Source of the DNA: an uncultured Lachnospira sp.
GTDB lineage: Bacteria > Bacillota > Clostridia > Lachnospirales > Lachnospiraceae
Assembly: GCA_910589305.1 (NCBI GenBank)
Contig: CAJUTV010000005.1
Location: 62,001-126,000, forward strand
Direction of reading: 5' to 3'
Length of the DNA stretch: 64,000 bases
A model generated the notes under the pieces. That model did not search any database. It was not told where the DNA came from and worked only from the letters and a program-made list of their open reading frames with translations. Made by a program: the position numbers and the translations under genes. Each line of letters begins with the position of its first letter. Positions within the stretch are counted from its first letter, which is position 1. Below are positions 35,180 to 44,939 of the stretch, piece after piece.

Positions 35180-35863
35180 ATGAATATACAGTTAATTATA
35201 GATTATTTATCAGCCTTGAGCATGAATAACAATCGTGAATGGTATCATGCGAACAAGGAAGATTATAAAAAAGCAAATGCTGAATTTGAAGAATTATTGC
35301 AGGCTTTGATGTTAGAAATTGGAAAGTTTGACAGCAGTATTTTACATAACAATCCAAAAGACCTTACGTTTAAGATTGTAAGGGATACTCGCTTTAGTCA
35401 TGACAAATCGCCCTATAACCCAGCATTTCGCACGCATATTTCATCTAAAGGGAAGCTGCCTGTTCCTGTTGGATATTATCTTATGATAAAACCGGATAAT
35501 CAGTCTTTTTTAGGTGGTGGTTTGTTTGCAGATATGTTTAAGGATGCAACAACGATGATACGGGATTATATTGTCCAGAATGGTGAAGAATGGGAAAAGA
35601 TTATCCATGAACCTAATTTTAAAAAATATTTTACTGTACAAGGAACAGCATTAAAAAATGTTCCAGTAGGATATGAGAAAGAACATCCTCAAGCAGAATA
35701 TCTAAAATTTAAAAGTTGGTATGTGGAATATCCGTTAAACGATGAAGAATTAAACGATGCAAAAGCTTTTCTTGAAAAGGCAGCAAAGCTTTTTAAAATT
35801 ATGAAACCATTTAATGATTACTTAAATAAAGCACTTGTGGATTTTCAGATGCCAACAAGGTAA
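35180..35863 (+). CDS. DUF2461 family protein
   Basis: The 227-residue protein fits DUF2461 throughout: NNREWYHANKEDYKKA near the start, FKIVRDTRFSHDKSPYNPAF (about 64-83), the GYYLMIKPDNQSFLGGGLF strand and a C-terminal helical segment. The family is widespread and its function is unknown. It follows the sigma factor by 15 bp behind AAAGGAG, so it is probably a co-transcribed partner. Confidence 0.92.
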   Translation: MNIQLIIDYLSALSMNNNREWYHANKEDYKKANAEFEELLQALMLEIGKFDSSILHNNPKDLTFKIVRDTRFSHDKSPYNPAFRTHISSKGKLPVPVGYYLMIKPDNQSFLGGGLFADMFKDATTMIRDYIVQNGEEWEKIIHEPNFKKYFTVQGTALKNVPVGYEKEHPQAEYLKFKSWYVEYPLNDEELNDAKAFLEKAAKLFKIMKPFNDYLNKALVDFQMPTR

Positions 35864-35980
35864 TGATATATTCAAATAGAGGTTAATAGTAAAATTACAT
35901 AATCAAGAAAGCATATGTTAGTTAAGCATTGTACTTTTATTGAATCACAAAACAAATTAATTTTAAAGCACATATAATTT

Positions 35981-36082
35981 TTGGTTGAAAAAATAATAAA
36001 AATATGCAAAAATGAAGAAAAGCTGCTAAACGATGTCGTAAAAATACAAATGGATATTGCAGAAAATAAGCAATATTGCTAA
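35981..36082 (+). other. Possible protein remnant in the 35864-36122 spacer
   Basis: A 33-codon frame from TTG reads a protein-like helical stretch (VEKIIKICKNEEKLLNDVVK, then IQMDIAENKQ) and ends at TAA. No binding site precedes it. It may be a fragment of a lost gene; the rest of the spacer shows nothing. Confidence 0.25.
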
Positions 36083-36122
36083 TAAAAAATTATATATAAA
36101 AGAATAAAGAATAAACTATATA

Positions 36123-36288
36123 AACAAGTTAAGCGGATATTCGCAATCCGCTACGCTACTTGCTCATAACCTTATAGCTACTATCGTAGCTTTTCAGTGG
36201 GAGCTTATACTCCCACTGAAACAAGCAAGTCCCCCCCCCACTTATGCCTTTGCAGCATTGAAGTGGGGGACTTCCTTGATGAGGTTAA
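36123..36288 (-). repeat. Interspersed multi-hairpin element, copy E (full length, reversed)
   Basis: Read on the minus strand: border TTTAACCTCATCAAGG; hairpin 1 CCCCCACTT / AAGTGGGGG; hairpin 2 AGTGGGAG / CTCCCACT; hairpin 3 GCTAC / GTAGC; hairpin 4 AGCGGAT / ATCCGCT. One side of hairpin 1 has a run of nine or more C on the plus strand (36231-36239). This is the best-preserved copy. Confidence 0.85.
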
Positions 36289-36415
36289 ATAATAAGAATG
36301 AAAAACAGCTAAAAGAATGATATTCTGATAGCTGTTTTTTTGAAAAATATTAAAAAGTTAAGAGGGGACTGCACTGATAAGATAAAAAATTTTTATCGGC
36401 AAAAATAATATAGAA

Positions 36416-37108
36416 ATGATGCAGGAAAAATCAATATTAATAGTTGATGATGATAAAGATTTATCCTTTATTATATCGGATATGCTTGAAAGCTATCATT
36501 ATAAAGTAACGATTGCAACAAGCAGTGAAGAAGCTTTTGAGCTATTAACAAATCATACATATGATTTAATTTTATTGGATATTAATTTTCCAGATACAAC
36601 AGGATTTGAAATATGTAAAGAATTAAGGCGTGTGTCAACGGTTCCAGTAATATTTGCAAGTGCCAGAACGAGTGAACAAGACCGCATAACAGGTTTTGAT
36701 ATAGGCGGTGATGATTATCTTTCAAAACCATACTCTATGAAGGAATTATTGTCTCGAATCAATGCGCTGATAAGGAGAACGTATGGTTTTTTATCAAAAG
36801 AAGAAATATATCAATTTGGAGATGTTATAGTTAATGTTACATCTAGGAGTGTTATGAAAAAAGATAAAACAATAACACTTTCTTTAAGGGAGTTTGATTT
36901 GCTTGCATATATGTGTCAGCATAAAAATATTGCGCTGTCAAAGGAAAACTTATTGTCTGAAGTATGGGGAGCTTTTTCTTGTGTAGAGGCAGCTACACTT
37001 GCTGTACATATCCGCTGGCTGCGAGAAAAGATTGAAGATAATCCAGCAAAACCACAATTTATAAAAACGGTTTATAAGGTGGGATATATGCTTGATACCA
37101 ATTTATAA
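36416..37108 (+). CDS. OmpR-family response regulator
   Basis: The 230-residue protein has a receiver with DDD at 11-13, D55 in LILLDINFPD, switch FASART and lysine in YLSKPY, then a winged helix domain ending LAVHIRWLREKI and TVYKVGYM. No good ribosome binding site precedes the tandem ATGATG. It is first in a regulator-kinase-ABC-permease module, so it probably activates the transporter genes at 38.5 kb. Confidence 0.92.
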   Translation: MMQEKSILIVDDDKDLSFIISDMLESYHYKVTIATSSEEAFELLTNHTYDLILLDINFPDTTGFEICKELRRVSTVPVIFASARTSEQDRITGFDIGGDDYLSKPYSMKELLSRINALIRRTYGFLSKEEIYQFGDVIVNVTSRSVMKKDKTITLSLREFDLLAYMCQHKNIALSKENLLSEVWGAFSCVEAATLAVHIRWLREKIEDNPAKPQFIKTVYKVGYMLDTNL

Positions 37109-37213
37109 AATTCTTGATAAAACAGTATGTTTTATAGAAAAAATAATAGATATATAGATAACATTTTGTTAGATTTTGTTAAATGGCAAAAGTAGTCAAA
37201 AATGGAGGATAAA

Positions 37214-38437
37214 TTGAAAAAAAGATTATTAAAAATAACCGTTTTATTTTGTGTTTTGATTAGTATTATTACTTGTATCTTTCTTGGTTTTGATAATAAA
37301 ACACAATTACAAAATAGTTGTTTAAGGCAAATTGTTGCTCTAAACGAAATTGAACAATTAGCAAAGTTGGGAAAATCAGATTTGATGTTTGAAAAAATAT
37401 CAAGATTGCAAGAAGATATTAAAAGTGAAAAGCTTGTTTATAATAGTAATATACGTTTTCTTCTAATGGGCGGAATAAGTATTTTATTTCTTTTTGTTGT
37501 GTTTGGATATATCTATAAAGCTATTTTATCTCCTTTTGAAAAAATGAAAAAATTTGCACAAAAATTGGCACAGGGGAATTTTGATGTTCCTTTAAATTAT
37601 GAACGTTCCAATTATTTTGGCGAATTTACTTGGGCTTTTGACAGTATGCGCAGGGAAATTACAAAAGCGAGGGCTTGTGAAAAAGAGGCGATTGACAATA
37701 ATAAAACGGTGATTGCCACTTTGTCGCATGATATTAAAACACCTATTGCTTCCATTCGCGCATATGCGGAAGGATTAGAAGCAAATCTTGATACTTCTAT
37801 TGAAAAAAGATATCGCTATCTTGCCATTTTAATAAAAAAATGTGATGAAGTGACAGCATTGACAAATGATTTATTTTTACATTCGATATCGGATTTAGAA
37901 AAATTAAAGATTTCCGTAGAGCCAAAAGAAATAGTATCTCTTACAGAACATATTATTGCGCAGTTTTTGGCAGATAATGGTGATATTACATATAAAAAAC
38001 CAGATTTTAAGGCAATGGTATTGCTTGATGAAAAAAGGTTTACACAGATTATTGAAAATATCATCAATAATTCCAGAAAATATGCAAAAACTGCAATAAA
38101 TATTTCAATTGTAAAAGTTGAAAGTCATTCTTTACAAGATGTGCCAATGTCAAATAAGGAATGTTTGGTTTTACATAAGAATACAACAAATGAAAATACA
38201 TCTTATATAGAACTGCATTTTCGTGATTATGGACATGGAATCCCAGACAAAGATATGCCGTTTATATTTGAAAAGTTTTATCGTGGCAGCAATGTGAAAA
38301 AAGAACAAGGCTCTGGCTTGGGATTATATATTGTGAAATATATAACCGAACAGATGCAGGGAAGTATATTACTGCATAATCATATAGATGGATTGGAAGT
38401 TATTATCACTTTTCCGATATTCTTAAAGAGTTCTTAA
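37214..38437 (+). CDS. Sensor histidine kinase with TTG start
   Basis: The 407-residue protein has TM1 (about 5-25), a short outer loop of about 55 residues, TM2 (about 82-102), HAMP, HisKA with H172 in ATLSHDIKTPIAS, and an ATPase domain with IIENIINNSRKYA, DYGHGIP and GSGLGLYIVKYI. The start is taken as TTG 37214 because GGAGG (37204-37208) ends 5 bases before it; the in-frame ATG at 37202 overlaps that site and has none of its own. The short sensor loop fits kinases that sense through their partner ABC permease. Gene order supports that. Confidence 0.88.
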   Translation: MKKRLLKITVLFCVLISIITCIFLGFDNKTQLQNSCLRQIVALNEIEQLAKLGKSDLMFEKISRLQEDIKSEKLVYNSNIRFLLMGGISILFLFVVFGYIYKAILSPFEKMKKFAQKLAQGNFDVPLNYERSNYFGEFTWAFDSMRREITKARACEKEAIDNNKTVIATLSHDIKTPIASIRAYAEGLEANLDTSIEKRYRYLAILIKKCDEVTALTNDLFLHSISDLEKLKISVEPKEIVSLTEHIIAQFLADNGDITYKKPDFKAMVLLDEKRFTQIIENIINNSRKYAKTAINISIVKVESHSLQDVPMSNKECLVLHKNTTNENTSYIELHFRDYGHGIPDKDMPFIFEKFYRGSNVKKEQGSGLGLYIVKYITEQMQGSILLHNHIDGLEVIITFPIFLKSS

Positions 38438-38446
38438 TAACTTTTT

Positions 38447-38501
38447 TGGTAAAGTAAATTGTAACCATTTAGCTGAATAGCTATTGTAAATTTACAGACC
38501 A
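38447..38501 (+). promoter_or_regulatory. Imperfect inverted repeat before the ABC genes
   Basis: TGGTAAAGTAAATT (38447-38460) and AATTTACAGACCA (38489-38501) form an imperfect palindrome just upstream of the ABC ATPase binding site (AGAAAGGAG at 38502-38510). It is a candidate operator for the response regulator of this module. Confidence 0.45.
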
Positions 38502-38523
38502 AGAAAGGAGTATTATTATAAAT

Positions 38524-39285
38524 ATGAAAGAAAATATTTTATCAGCAAAAGGATTGTGCAAAAGTTTTGCACATAACGGCGGTCAGATTCATATTCTGTC
38601 ACATGTTGATTTGACATTGTATCAGGGTGATTTTACAGTTATTATGGGAGCGTCAGGTTCCGGCAAATCCACATTGCTCTATGCGTTGAGCGGTATGGAT
38701 AGGGCGACGGCAGGAGAAGTATTGTATCATGGCAAAAATATTGTGACTATGAGTGAAAAAGAATTATCAACACTTCGCAGTAATGATTTTGGTTTTATAT
38801 TTCAGCAGCTTCATCTTGTAAGCAATCTTACATTATTTGAAAATATTGTTATTTCGGGATATTTAAGCAAGACTGTCACAGGGGAAATAGTGCGAAGCTA
38901 TGCTGAAGAATTAATTGAAAAAATGGGGATTAAGCATATAAAAAATCATTTGCCAGCACAAGTTTCTGGCGGTGAACAACAACGATGTGCAATTGCAAGA
39001 GCAGTAATACATCATCCGAAATTGATTTTTGCTGATGAACCAACGGGTGCGCTTAACCGTCATAATACCATAGAGGTTTTAAATCTGCTGACATCTATTA
39101 ATGAAAGCGGACAGAGCATTTTAATGGTGACACATGATATTCATGTTGCGCTTCGTGCAAATCGAATATTATATTTGGAAGATGGTAAAATTATCGGAGA
39201 ATTGACATTGCCATTATTTTGTCCGAGTGAAGAAAAAAGCCGTGAAAAACAAATTAGTGCTTGGCTTCATTCAATGGAATGGTAG
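38524..39285 (+). CDS. ABC transporter ATPase (MacB/BceA type)
   Basis: The 253-residue ATPase has Walker A GASGSGKST (about 43-51), Q-loop FIFQQLHLV, signature VSGGEQQRCAIARA, Walker B LIFADEPTGAL and H-loop VTHD. The LFENI and TGAL patterns place it in the MacB/LolD/BceA group working with FtsX-type permeases. It is followed by that permease after 12 bp. The module resembles peptide-antibiotic sensing and detoxification systems. Confidence 0.94.
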   Translation: MKENILSAKGLCKSFAHNGGQIHILSHVDLTLYQGDFTVIMGASGSGKSTLLYALSGMDRATAGEVLYHGKNIVTMSEKELSTLRSNDFGFIFQQLHLVSNLTLFENIVISGYLSKTVTGEIVRSYAEELIEKMGIKHIKNHLPAQVSGGEQQRCAIARAVIHHPKLIFADEPTGALNRHNTIEVLNLLTSINESGQSILMVTHDIHVALRANRILYLEDGKIIGELTLPLFCPSEEKSREKQISAWLHSMEW

Positions 39286-39297
39286 GAGGCGAAATAG

Positions 39298-41649
39298 ATG
39301 GAAATGTTGATATTATTAAAGGCAAATATAAGAAAAAAGAAAGGAACATTTATCAGTATTGCTATACTTATGGCAATTGTTGTTACAATTTGCACATCGA
39401 TTATAAGTGTGCGTGATAATTATTTAAATGGCTTAAACCGTGCATTTGAAATGACTGATTGTGGCGAAATATTAATTATGATAGATAAGAAAAAGCTTAC
39501 AGATGAGCTGCGCAGCACGGTGGAAAATAGTTCATTCGTTAAGAAAATACAATATTATGACAGTATTGTTACTAGTAAGGTCGTATGTAATGAACACGAG
39601 GACAGGGATGGTTATTTTTTAACAGAATTAAGAGATGGAATTGCATTATATAATAAAGAATTGACAAATTTTTGTGAGAATATATCAGAAGTTGGGGAAG
39701 GTGAAATATATCTTCCGCTTGGACTAAAATCAAAGTTGGAATGTGATTTAGAAGATACAATAACCCTTGAAGTAGCAGCAGAATTTAAAAAAGATTTTGT
39801 AATAAAAGGCTTTGTACAAGAACCAATGATGGGTTCTTCAACAATAGGGTGGAAGCAGGTATTTATTGGAAAATCCGATTTTCAAAAAATTTTAGAGTTA
39901 TGCAGTTTGTCACAGACAAATGTACAAAAAGAAGTTACTATGATGTCTATATATCAGGCAGAAGGAAACACACTTTCTTCGCCAAAGTTTCAAAAACAGC
40001 TTAATATTGAAACAAAAATATTGGATATGGCAGAAGGAGAAATGGGCATAGATGAATCAAAAAAATATACGTTGCTTTTACCCGATATGATATTAGATAT
40101 TGTTTTTGCTTTTATGTTATTTTTATTTTTAATTATTTTGATTGTGGTAAGCCATAGTATTACAACAGAAATTGATATTGAATATACAGCACTTGGAATT
40201 TTAAAAGCGCAGGGATTTAATAATAAAAAAATAAGAGCGATTTTTTTAATACAATATATGGCAAGTTTACTGCTTGGAGCAATGCTGGGAAGTATTGCGG
40301 CAATTCCTATTCAACATTATATTGGTAAAGCCTGCATGTCAGTGACAGCAGTTTTACCAGAACAATCCTTATCAATAGGAAAAAGCACACTGTTTACATT
40401 TATATTGATAGGCTGTTTTTGTCTGATTATTTTATTAAAGACAAGAAAGGTTATCCATATTTCGCCTGTGCGGGCAATTATTGGCGGCGTGGAAGATATT
40501 TATTTTGACAGCAGAATATATGCTCCTATTTTTGATAAAGCATTATCTTTTTGGCTTGCGTTTCGACAGCTTATTTCGGCAAAGAAAAGATATTTTGGTG
40601 TATTATTTATTGTTGCTATTCTCACTTTTTTTATGACGTTAGTTAATTTATTTAGTGTTTTTTTAGCTTCACGCGATACATTAAATTCAATGGGGTTTAT
40701 GATACCTGATATAACATTTCATTATAATAAAGATACGAATAAGGATTTATTGACAGAAGTTGAAAAAATTGTAGAAAAACATACAGCGATTCGATATAAA
40801 AATCAACAAAGGACACAATATATTTCTTTAAATGGAGATAAGATTTATAGTGAAATGTATAAATATCCAGAGCAAATTTTATCGTTGACAAAAGGGCGAG
40901 TTCCATTGTATGACAATGAAATTATTATTACACAAATTGTTTCCGAATCAATGGATTTAGAAATTGGGGATACAGTGATTCTTTCTAAGAATGGTAAAGA
41001 AGTAGAATGTATGATAACAGGATTTTATCAAGCAATAAATGATGTAGGAATGATTATAGCTTTTAATTTTGATTTAGCAGGAAGGCTAGGTCTGCCTCAA
41101 AGCGGATTTTCTGCAAGCTTTATTGTTCAAGATAAAGATAAAATTTCAGATATTATAGATGAAATTAAAGCACAGTATAGAGAATTTTTAAAAATAGATG
41201 ATTACACGACAACAAAAAATCCTATAGAAATTCAGTATCATTCTATTGTTGATGTAATAACGGTTATTATTTACAGCTTTTCTCTTATTTTTGCATTGAT
41301 TGTTGTTATCATGGTCTGCAATAAAACTTTTATTCGAGAACGAAGAGATATCGGGATTTTTAAGGCACTTGGATTTACTGTAAATAAATTGCGGTTTCAT
41401 TTTGCTCTTCGGTTTTTTATACTTGCATTGTTAGGCAGTTTTATTGGAATGAGTATTACAGTGGTAATTGCAAAACCTGCAATGAGTTTTATATTAAAAT
41501 TTGTTGGACTGTCAACGGTTATTGTAAATTTTACGGTAGCTTCAGTACTTTTACCGATTCTTATTATTAGCGGAAGCTTTTTTGTATTTGCTTATATAGC
41601 TTCAAAAAATATAAAAAAGGTTGAGGTAAAAGAGCTGATTGTTCAGTAA
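39298..41649 (+). CDS. FtsX-like ABC permease (two FtsX domains)
   Basis: The 783-residue protein has an N-terminal TM helix (about 18-38), an extracytoplasmic domain, a first FtsX block of three helices (about 262-390), TM5 near 420, a second outer domain (about 450-650) and a second FtsX block (about 650-775). This 4+4 arrangement differs from the ten-helix BceB type and fits lipoprotein- or peptide-export permeases. GGAGG lies 10 bases upstream of the ATG. The substrate is unknown; membrane-stress peptides are the likeliest guess from the neighbours. Confidence 0.9.
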   Translation: MEMLILLKANIRKKKGTFISIAILMAIVVTICTSIISVRDNYLNGLNRAFEMTDCGEILIMIDKKKLTDELRSTVENSSFVKKIQYYDSIVTSKVVCNEHEDRDGYFLTELRDGIALYNKELTNFCENISEVGEGEIYLPLGLKSKLECDLEDTITLEVAAEFKKDFVIKGFVQEPMMGSSTIGWKQVFIGKSDFQKILELCSLSQTNVQKEVTMMSIYQAEGNTLSSPKFQKQLNIETKILDMAEGEMGIDESKKYTLLLPDMILDIVFAFMLFLFLIILIVVSHSITTEIDIEYTALGILKAQGFNNKKIRAIFLIQYMASLLLGAMLGSIAAIPIQHYIGKACMSVTAVLPEQSLSIGKSTLFTFILIGCFCLIILLKTRKVIHISPVRAIIGGVEDIYFDSRIYAPIFDKALSFWLAFRQLISAKKRYFGVLFIVAILTFFMTLVNLFSVFLASRDTLNSMGFMIPDITFHYNKDTNKDLLTEVEKIVEKHTAIRYKNQQRTQYISLNGDKIYSEMYKYPEQILSLTKGRVPLYDNEIIITQIVSESMDLEIGDTVILSKNGKEVECMITGFYQAINDVGMIIAFNFDLAGRLGLPQSGFSASFIVQDKDKISDIIDEIKAQYREFLKIDDYTTTKNPIEIQYHSIVDVITVIIYSFSLIFALIVVIMVCNKTFIRERRDIGIFKALGFTVNKLRFHFALRFFILALLGSFIGMSITVVIAKPAMSFILKFVGLSTVIVNFTVASVLLPILIISGSFFVFAYIASKNIKKVEVKELIVQ

Positions 41650-41671
41650 ATATAAGAGATGGTATAGATAA

Positions 41672-41783
41672 AAGGCTGCTGCAAAATACAAATTTTACAT
41701 CAAGTGGCAAAAAAATTATAGGCAAGCAGCAAAGCGTATTGTGAATAGTCACTTAATTATAAAATTTTTTTGCAGCAGCTTTA
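41672..41783. terminator. Long inverted repeat between convergent genes, enclosing a partial repeat copy
   Basis: AAGGCTGCTGCAAAAT near 41672 and ATTTTTTTGCAGCAGCTTT near 41764-41782 are complementary. Inside lies a partial interspersed element (41706-41755: AGGCAAGCAGCAAAGCG, then ATTGTGAATAGTCACTT). The arms can end both the permease and the FIST-GGDEF transcripts. Confidence 0.65.
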
Positions 41784-41870
41784 AAATAGTATAAATTAAA
41801 TATTAGAAAACATTAAAACGAACGTTGATACTGTTATATAAATTTTATTTTATATTTAAAGAGTTTAGTA

Positions 41871-43661
41871 TTATACAACGACAACTCTGTTTTTTCCGCT
41901 CTTTTTGGCTTGGTATAAAGCATCGTCAACACGGCTGCACAATGTGTCAATGGTGTCGTCCTCTCTTGCTTGTGTCACACCAATGCTAATTGTTTGCGGG
42001 CGTACATTAGGAAAATTTGTATTTGCAAAACACTGGCGGATAAGTTCTGCTGCAAAAGCAGCAGAAGAAAAGTCTGTGTCGCGCATAAGCAGCATAAATT
42101 CTTCTCCGCCCCATCTTCCGGCAGAAAATTTTTCAGAAAATAAAGTGCGATTATTTAATAAAGTACGCTCATTGTGAAGTATTTTTGCCAGTGCGATAAT
42201 AACAGCATCGCCTTGTTGATGTCCATACGTGTCATTGACTTGTTTGAAGTTGTCAATGTCCAACATAATAATTGAAAAACGTTCCTGTTTTACGTTGGAA
42301 AGTTCTCGTTCAATTTGTGTCTGAATTTCTTTTCGGTTATACAAACCAGTCAATCCATCAATAATAGAGGCTACTTTTAATTTGTCGTTTACTTGCTCTA
42401 ACTTATTATTAATATTTTCTAATTCTAATGATGTGATACTGATAAATGTGGCAAGACGAGATACCAAAGGCACTTTGGATAATTGATGTGTGTTTGTCAC
42501 AACAGGCAAAGCAGTACAAGGCTTTTTGTTGCCTTCTCGCATAGCAGCTATTACAAGTGTTACATTGTGTTGATTGAGGTCACCTGTTGTGCGCAAAAAT
42601 TCACCGTGTGAAAAAAAGCCCACAGAAGGAGACATTTCTTTAAATGGCATAAGCTCATAAGTTGGTTCTTGAGAAGTCCAAAAAGTGCGTCTTGCAGCAC
42701 AGGAAAAAATATGTAATAAATCAGGCTGAAACGTATAAATTTTTTTGCTGTCTTCCTCGATATTTTCAATAATAGTTGCAGGGTCGCCATAAGAGATGCG
42801 CACGACAGAGCCGACATCAATATCGGACGACATCGTAATGGAACCATCTGCATTGCTTGCTACAGGTGTTCGTAGTATAGTGGTGTTATTATGTTCATAA
42901 AACAATGGAAATTCAAGTGTATTATAAAAGAAATTTTCATCATTTTTGATATTTAAATATTTGTTGTAAACGCCATAAGCTGGTATACCATCAAGTTCTT
43001 GCAAAATGCTTCCATTTGATTTGGTAACATGAAATTTTCGTCCTAGTGGTTTCCAACCTGTTACTTTAATAGATTCTACATAGAAGTCGCTGCCGCCATA
43101 AAACAATATAATAATGGACTTATCAGAAAATCCCCCAATCTTTGAAAAAACGCACGATGCATCACTTGTGATATCATTGCTGCAAGAAACGCCTCCAAAA
43201 ATTTGAATATTGGGAGCAATATCTTTCATTCCATCACAAAAACGCGTTGTGGACGTTTCTGGAATAGTAAAATACATCTCAATGGCTTTGACCCAAGTAT
43301 GGTTTTTGGTCTCTTCAACAATCTGTTTTGTAATATCGTCCACTGATTGTTTGGATAAGTCATATTGAAAAATTTTAAATTGTGACTGAGGCAATTCAAA
43401 TACAGTGCAAACAACAGTCACAGAAGAAGAAAGCTGACAATTTACAATATTGCCGCTAGTGGAGCAACCCATATATGGAGTGTCTGGAAAAATTTGCTCA
43501 ATGGCTGCACATATAGCATTGATTGGAGTTGGCTCTAATATTTCAGAGTAAATCTGAAACATCATTTTTGAGATTTTGTTAGAATGACACCAATCTTTAA
43601 ATGTTGTAAGTTTTTTCGTGAACATCTCTAAATTTGAATATTCAATCTGAAATTGCTTCAT
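41871..43661 (-). CDS. FIST sensor domain diguanylate cyclase
   Basis: The 596-residue soluble protein has FIST_N (about 30-210, GGVSCSNDITSD region), FIST_C (about 230-385, with CAARRTFW) and a GGDEF domain (about 430-596) with RWGGEEFMLLMRD as the active site, so it should make cyclic di-GMP. FIST domains are thought to bind small ligands, often amino acids. GGAGG precedes the ATG. It is probably transcribed alone. Confidence 0.93.
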   Translation of the reverse strand: MKQFQIEYSNLEMFTKKLTTFKDWCHSNKISKMMFQIYSEILEPTPINAICAAIEQIFPDTPYMGCSTSGNIVNCQLSSSVTVVCTVFELPQSQFKIFQYDLSKQSVDDITKQIVEETKNHTWVKAIEMYFTIPETSTTRFCDGMKDIAPNIQIFGGVSCSNDITSDASCVFSKIGGFSDKSIIILFYGGSDFYVESIKVTGWKPLGRKFHVTKSNGSILQELDGIPAYGVYNKYLNIKNDENFFYNTLEFPLFYEHNNTTILRTPVASNADGSITMSSDIDVGSVVRISYGDPATIIENIEEDSKKIYTFQPDLLHIFSCAARRTFWTSQEPTYELMPFKEMSPSVGFFSHGEFLRTTGDLNQHNVTLVIAAMREGNKKPCTALPVVTNTHQLSKVPLVSRLATFISITSLELENINNKLEQVNDKLKVASIIDGLTGLYNRKEIQTQIERELSNVKQERFSIIMLDIDNFKQVNDTYGHQQGDAVIIALAKILHNERTLLNNRTLFSEKFSAGRWGGEEFMLLMRDTDFSSAAFAAELIRQCFANTNFPNVRPQTISIGVTQAREDDTIDTLCSRVDDALYQAKKSGKNRVVVV

Positions 43662-43832
43662 ATTTACCCTCCATGCTACGACTGATTTTTGAGAGCAGCA
43701 AATGGCTCAAATTTTGCGCAGCAAAAAATTTTATTGTAAGTATTGTATCATAAATTTGATGATTTTTATAGATATATTTGTTAAATTGTAACAATTTAAT
43801 TTTGTATAAATTGTACAATCTATGCTGTACAG

Positions 43833-43962
43833 GTCAAAACCAATATTTGCAATTTACTGTGTTACTTGTTTAAATCACATAGCTGTTATGGCAGTGCAAG
43901 TCTTTGCTTTTCTTTATGTCTAAGCAGCATTGAAGTGAGAGACTTTGTTGATACGGTTAAAT
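43833..43962 (-). repeat. Interspersed multi-hairpin element, copy F (reversed, decayed)
   Basis: On the minus strand: border TTTAACCGTATCAAC, TCACTTCAATGCTGC, then GCAAAGACTTGC, core CATAACAGCTATGTG and a decayed right arm ending TTTTGAC. Hairpin 2 is missing. The remaining spacer 43662-43832 shows nothing assignable. Confidence 0.7.
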
Positions 43963-44076
43963 AGTTATATAAAATTCATTGAAAAATGGTTGTGTTTCGT
44001 TATATAAAAAGGTTATACTAACATCATAATATTGAAATTTTTTAGCGCGTAAAGCGGCGCGGAAATGAGGATTAAA

Positions 44077-44901
44077 ATGAGTGAAGATTGTACACATGAT
44101 TGTAGTAGCTGTAGTTCTAATTGTGATGAGAGAACACAACCACAAGATAAATCAGCTAATTATGGCGGCGTGAAAAAGGTTATCGCTGTAATGAGTGGAA
44201 AGGGTGGCGTTGGAAAATCGCTTGTGACGTCCATGCTTGCATGTAATGCTGCAAAGAAAGGATTGCAAACGGCAATTATTGATGCGGATATCACAGGACC
44301 ATCTATACCAAAATCATTTGGAATAAAAGGTGAAATTTGCTGTGATGAAGAAGGCAAAGTAATGTATCCATGTAAGACAGATACAGGGATAAAGGTTATA
44401 TCAATGAATCTTCTTATGGATAATGAAACAGACCCTGTTATATGGAGAGGTCCTATTATTGCAGGAGCTGTTAAGCAGTTTTGGGAAGATGTCTCTTGGG
44501 GCGATATTGATTGTATGTTTGTCGATTGCCCGCCAGGAACAGGGGATGTGCCGCTTACGGTATTACAATCACTTCCAGTTGCAGGTATTGTTATTGTTAC
44601 TTCACCACAAGAACTGGTCTCAATGATTGTGGCAAAAGCCGTAAAAATGGCTAAGATGATGGATATTCCAGTACTTGGTATCGTTGAGAATATGTCTTAT
44701 TTTGAATGTCCTGATTGCAAAAAGAGACATCAACTGTTTGGAGATAGCAATATTGAAGAAATAGCAGCTCAATATGGAATAGAAACAATAGTGAAATTGC
44801 CAGTTGATGCACAGATAGCATCAAGTGTTGACAAGGGCGAAGTTGAAAAACTTAATTTACCTCAATTAGATAATATAAGTGATAAAATTATTGGGCAATA
44901 G
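44077..44901 (+). CDS. mrp: Mrp/NBP35-type iron-sulfur cluster carrier ATPase
   Basis: The 274-residue protein has the deviant Walker A GKGGVGKS (41-48), switch DADITGPSIPKSFG (family signature) and VDCPPGTGDVPLT. An N-terminal cysteine group (CTHDCSSCSSNC, residues 5-16) and a C-terminal CPDC pair are present; the latter is the bridging-cluster site of this family. The protein carries 4Fe-4S clusters to target enzymes. Start at 44077 is chosen for GAGG 8 bases upstream (GAAATGAGG). Confidence 0.93.
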   Translation: MSEDCTHDCSSCSSNCDERTQPQDKSANYGGVKKVIAVMSGKGGVGKSLVTSMLACNAAKKGLQTAIIDADITGPSIPKSFGIKGEICCDEEGKVMYPCKTDTGIKVISMNLLMDNETDPVIWRGPIIAGAVKQFWEDVSWGDIDCMFVDCPPGTGDVPLTVLQSLPVAGIVIVTSPQELVSMIVAKAVKMAKMMDIPVLGIVENMSYFECPDCKKRHQLFGDSNIEEIAAQYGIETIVKLPVDAQIASSVDKGEVEKLNLPQLDNISDKIIGQ

Positions 44902-44939
44902 CCAGTGTATGTTAAATGATTTCTTAATGGAGAATGAAA

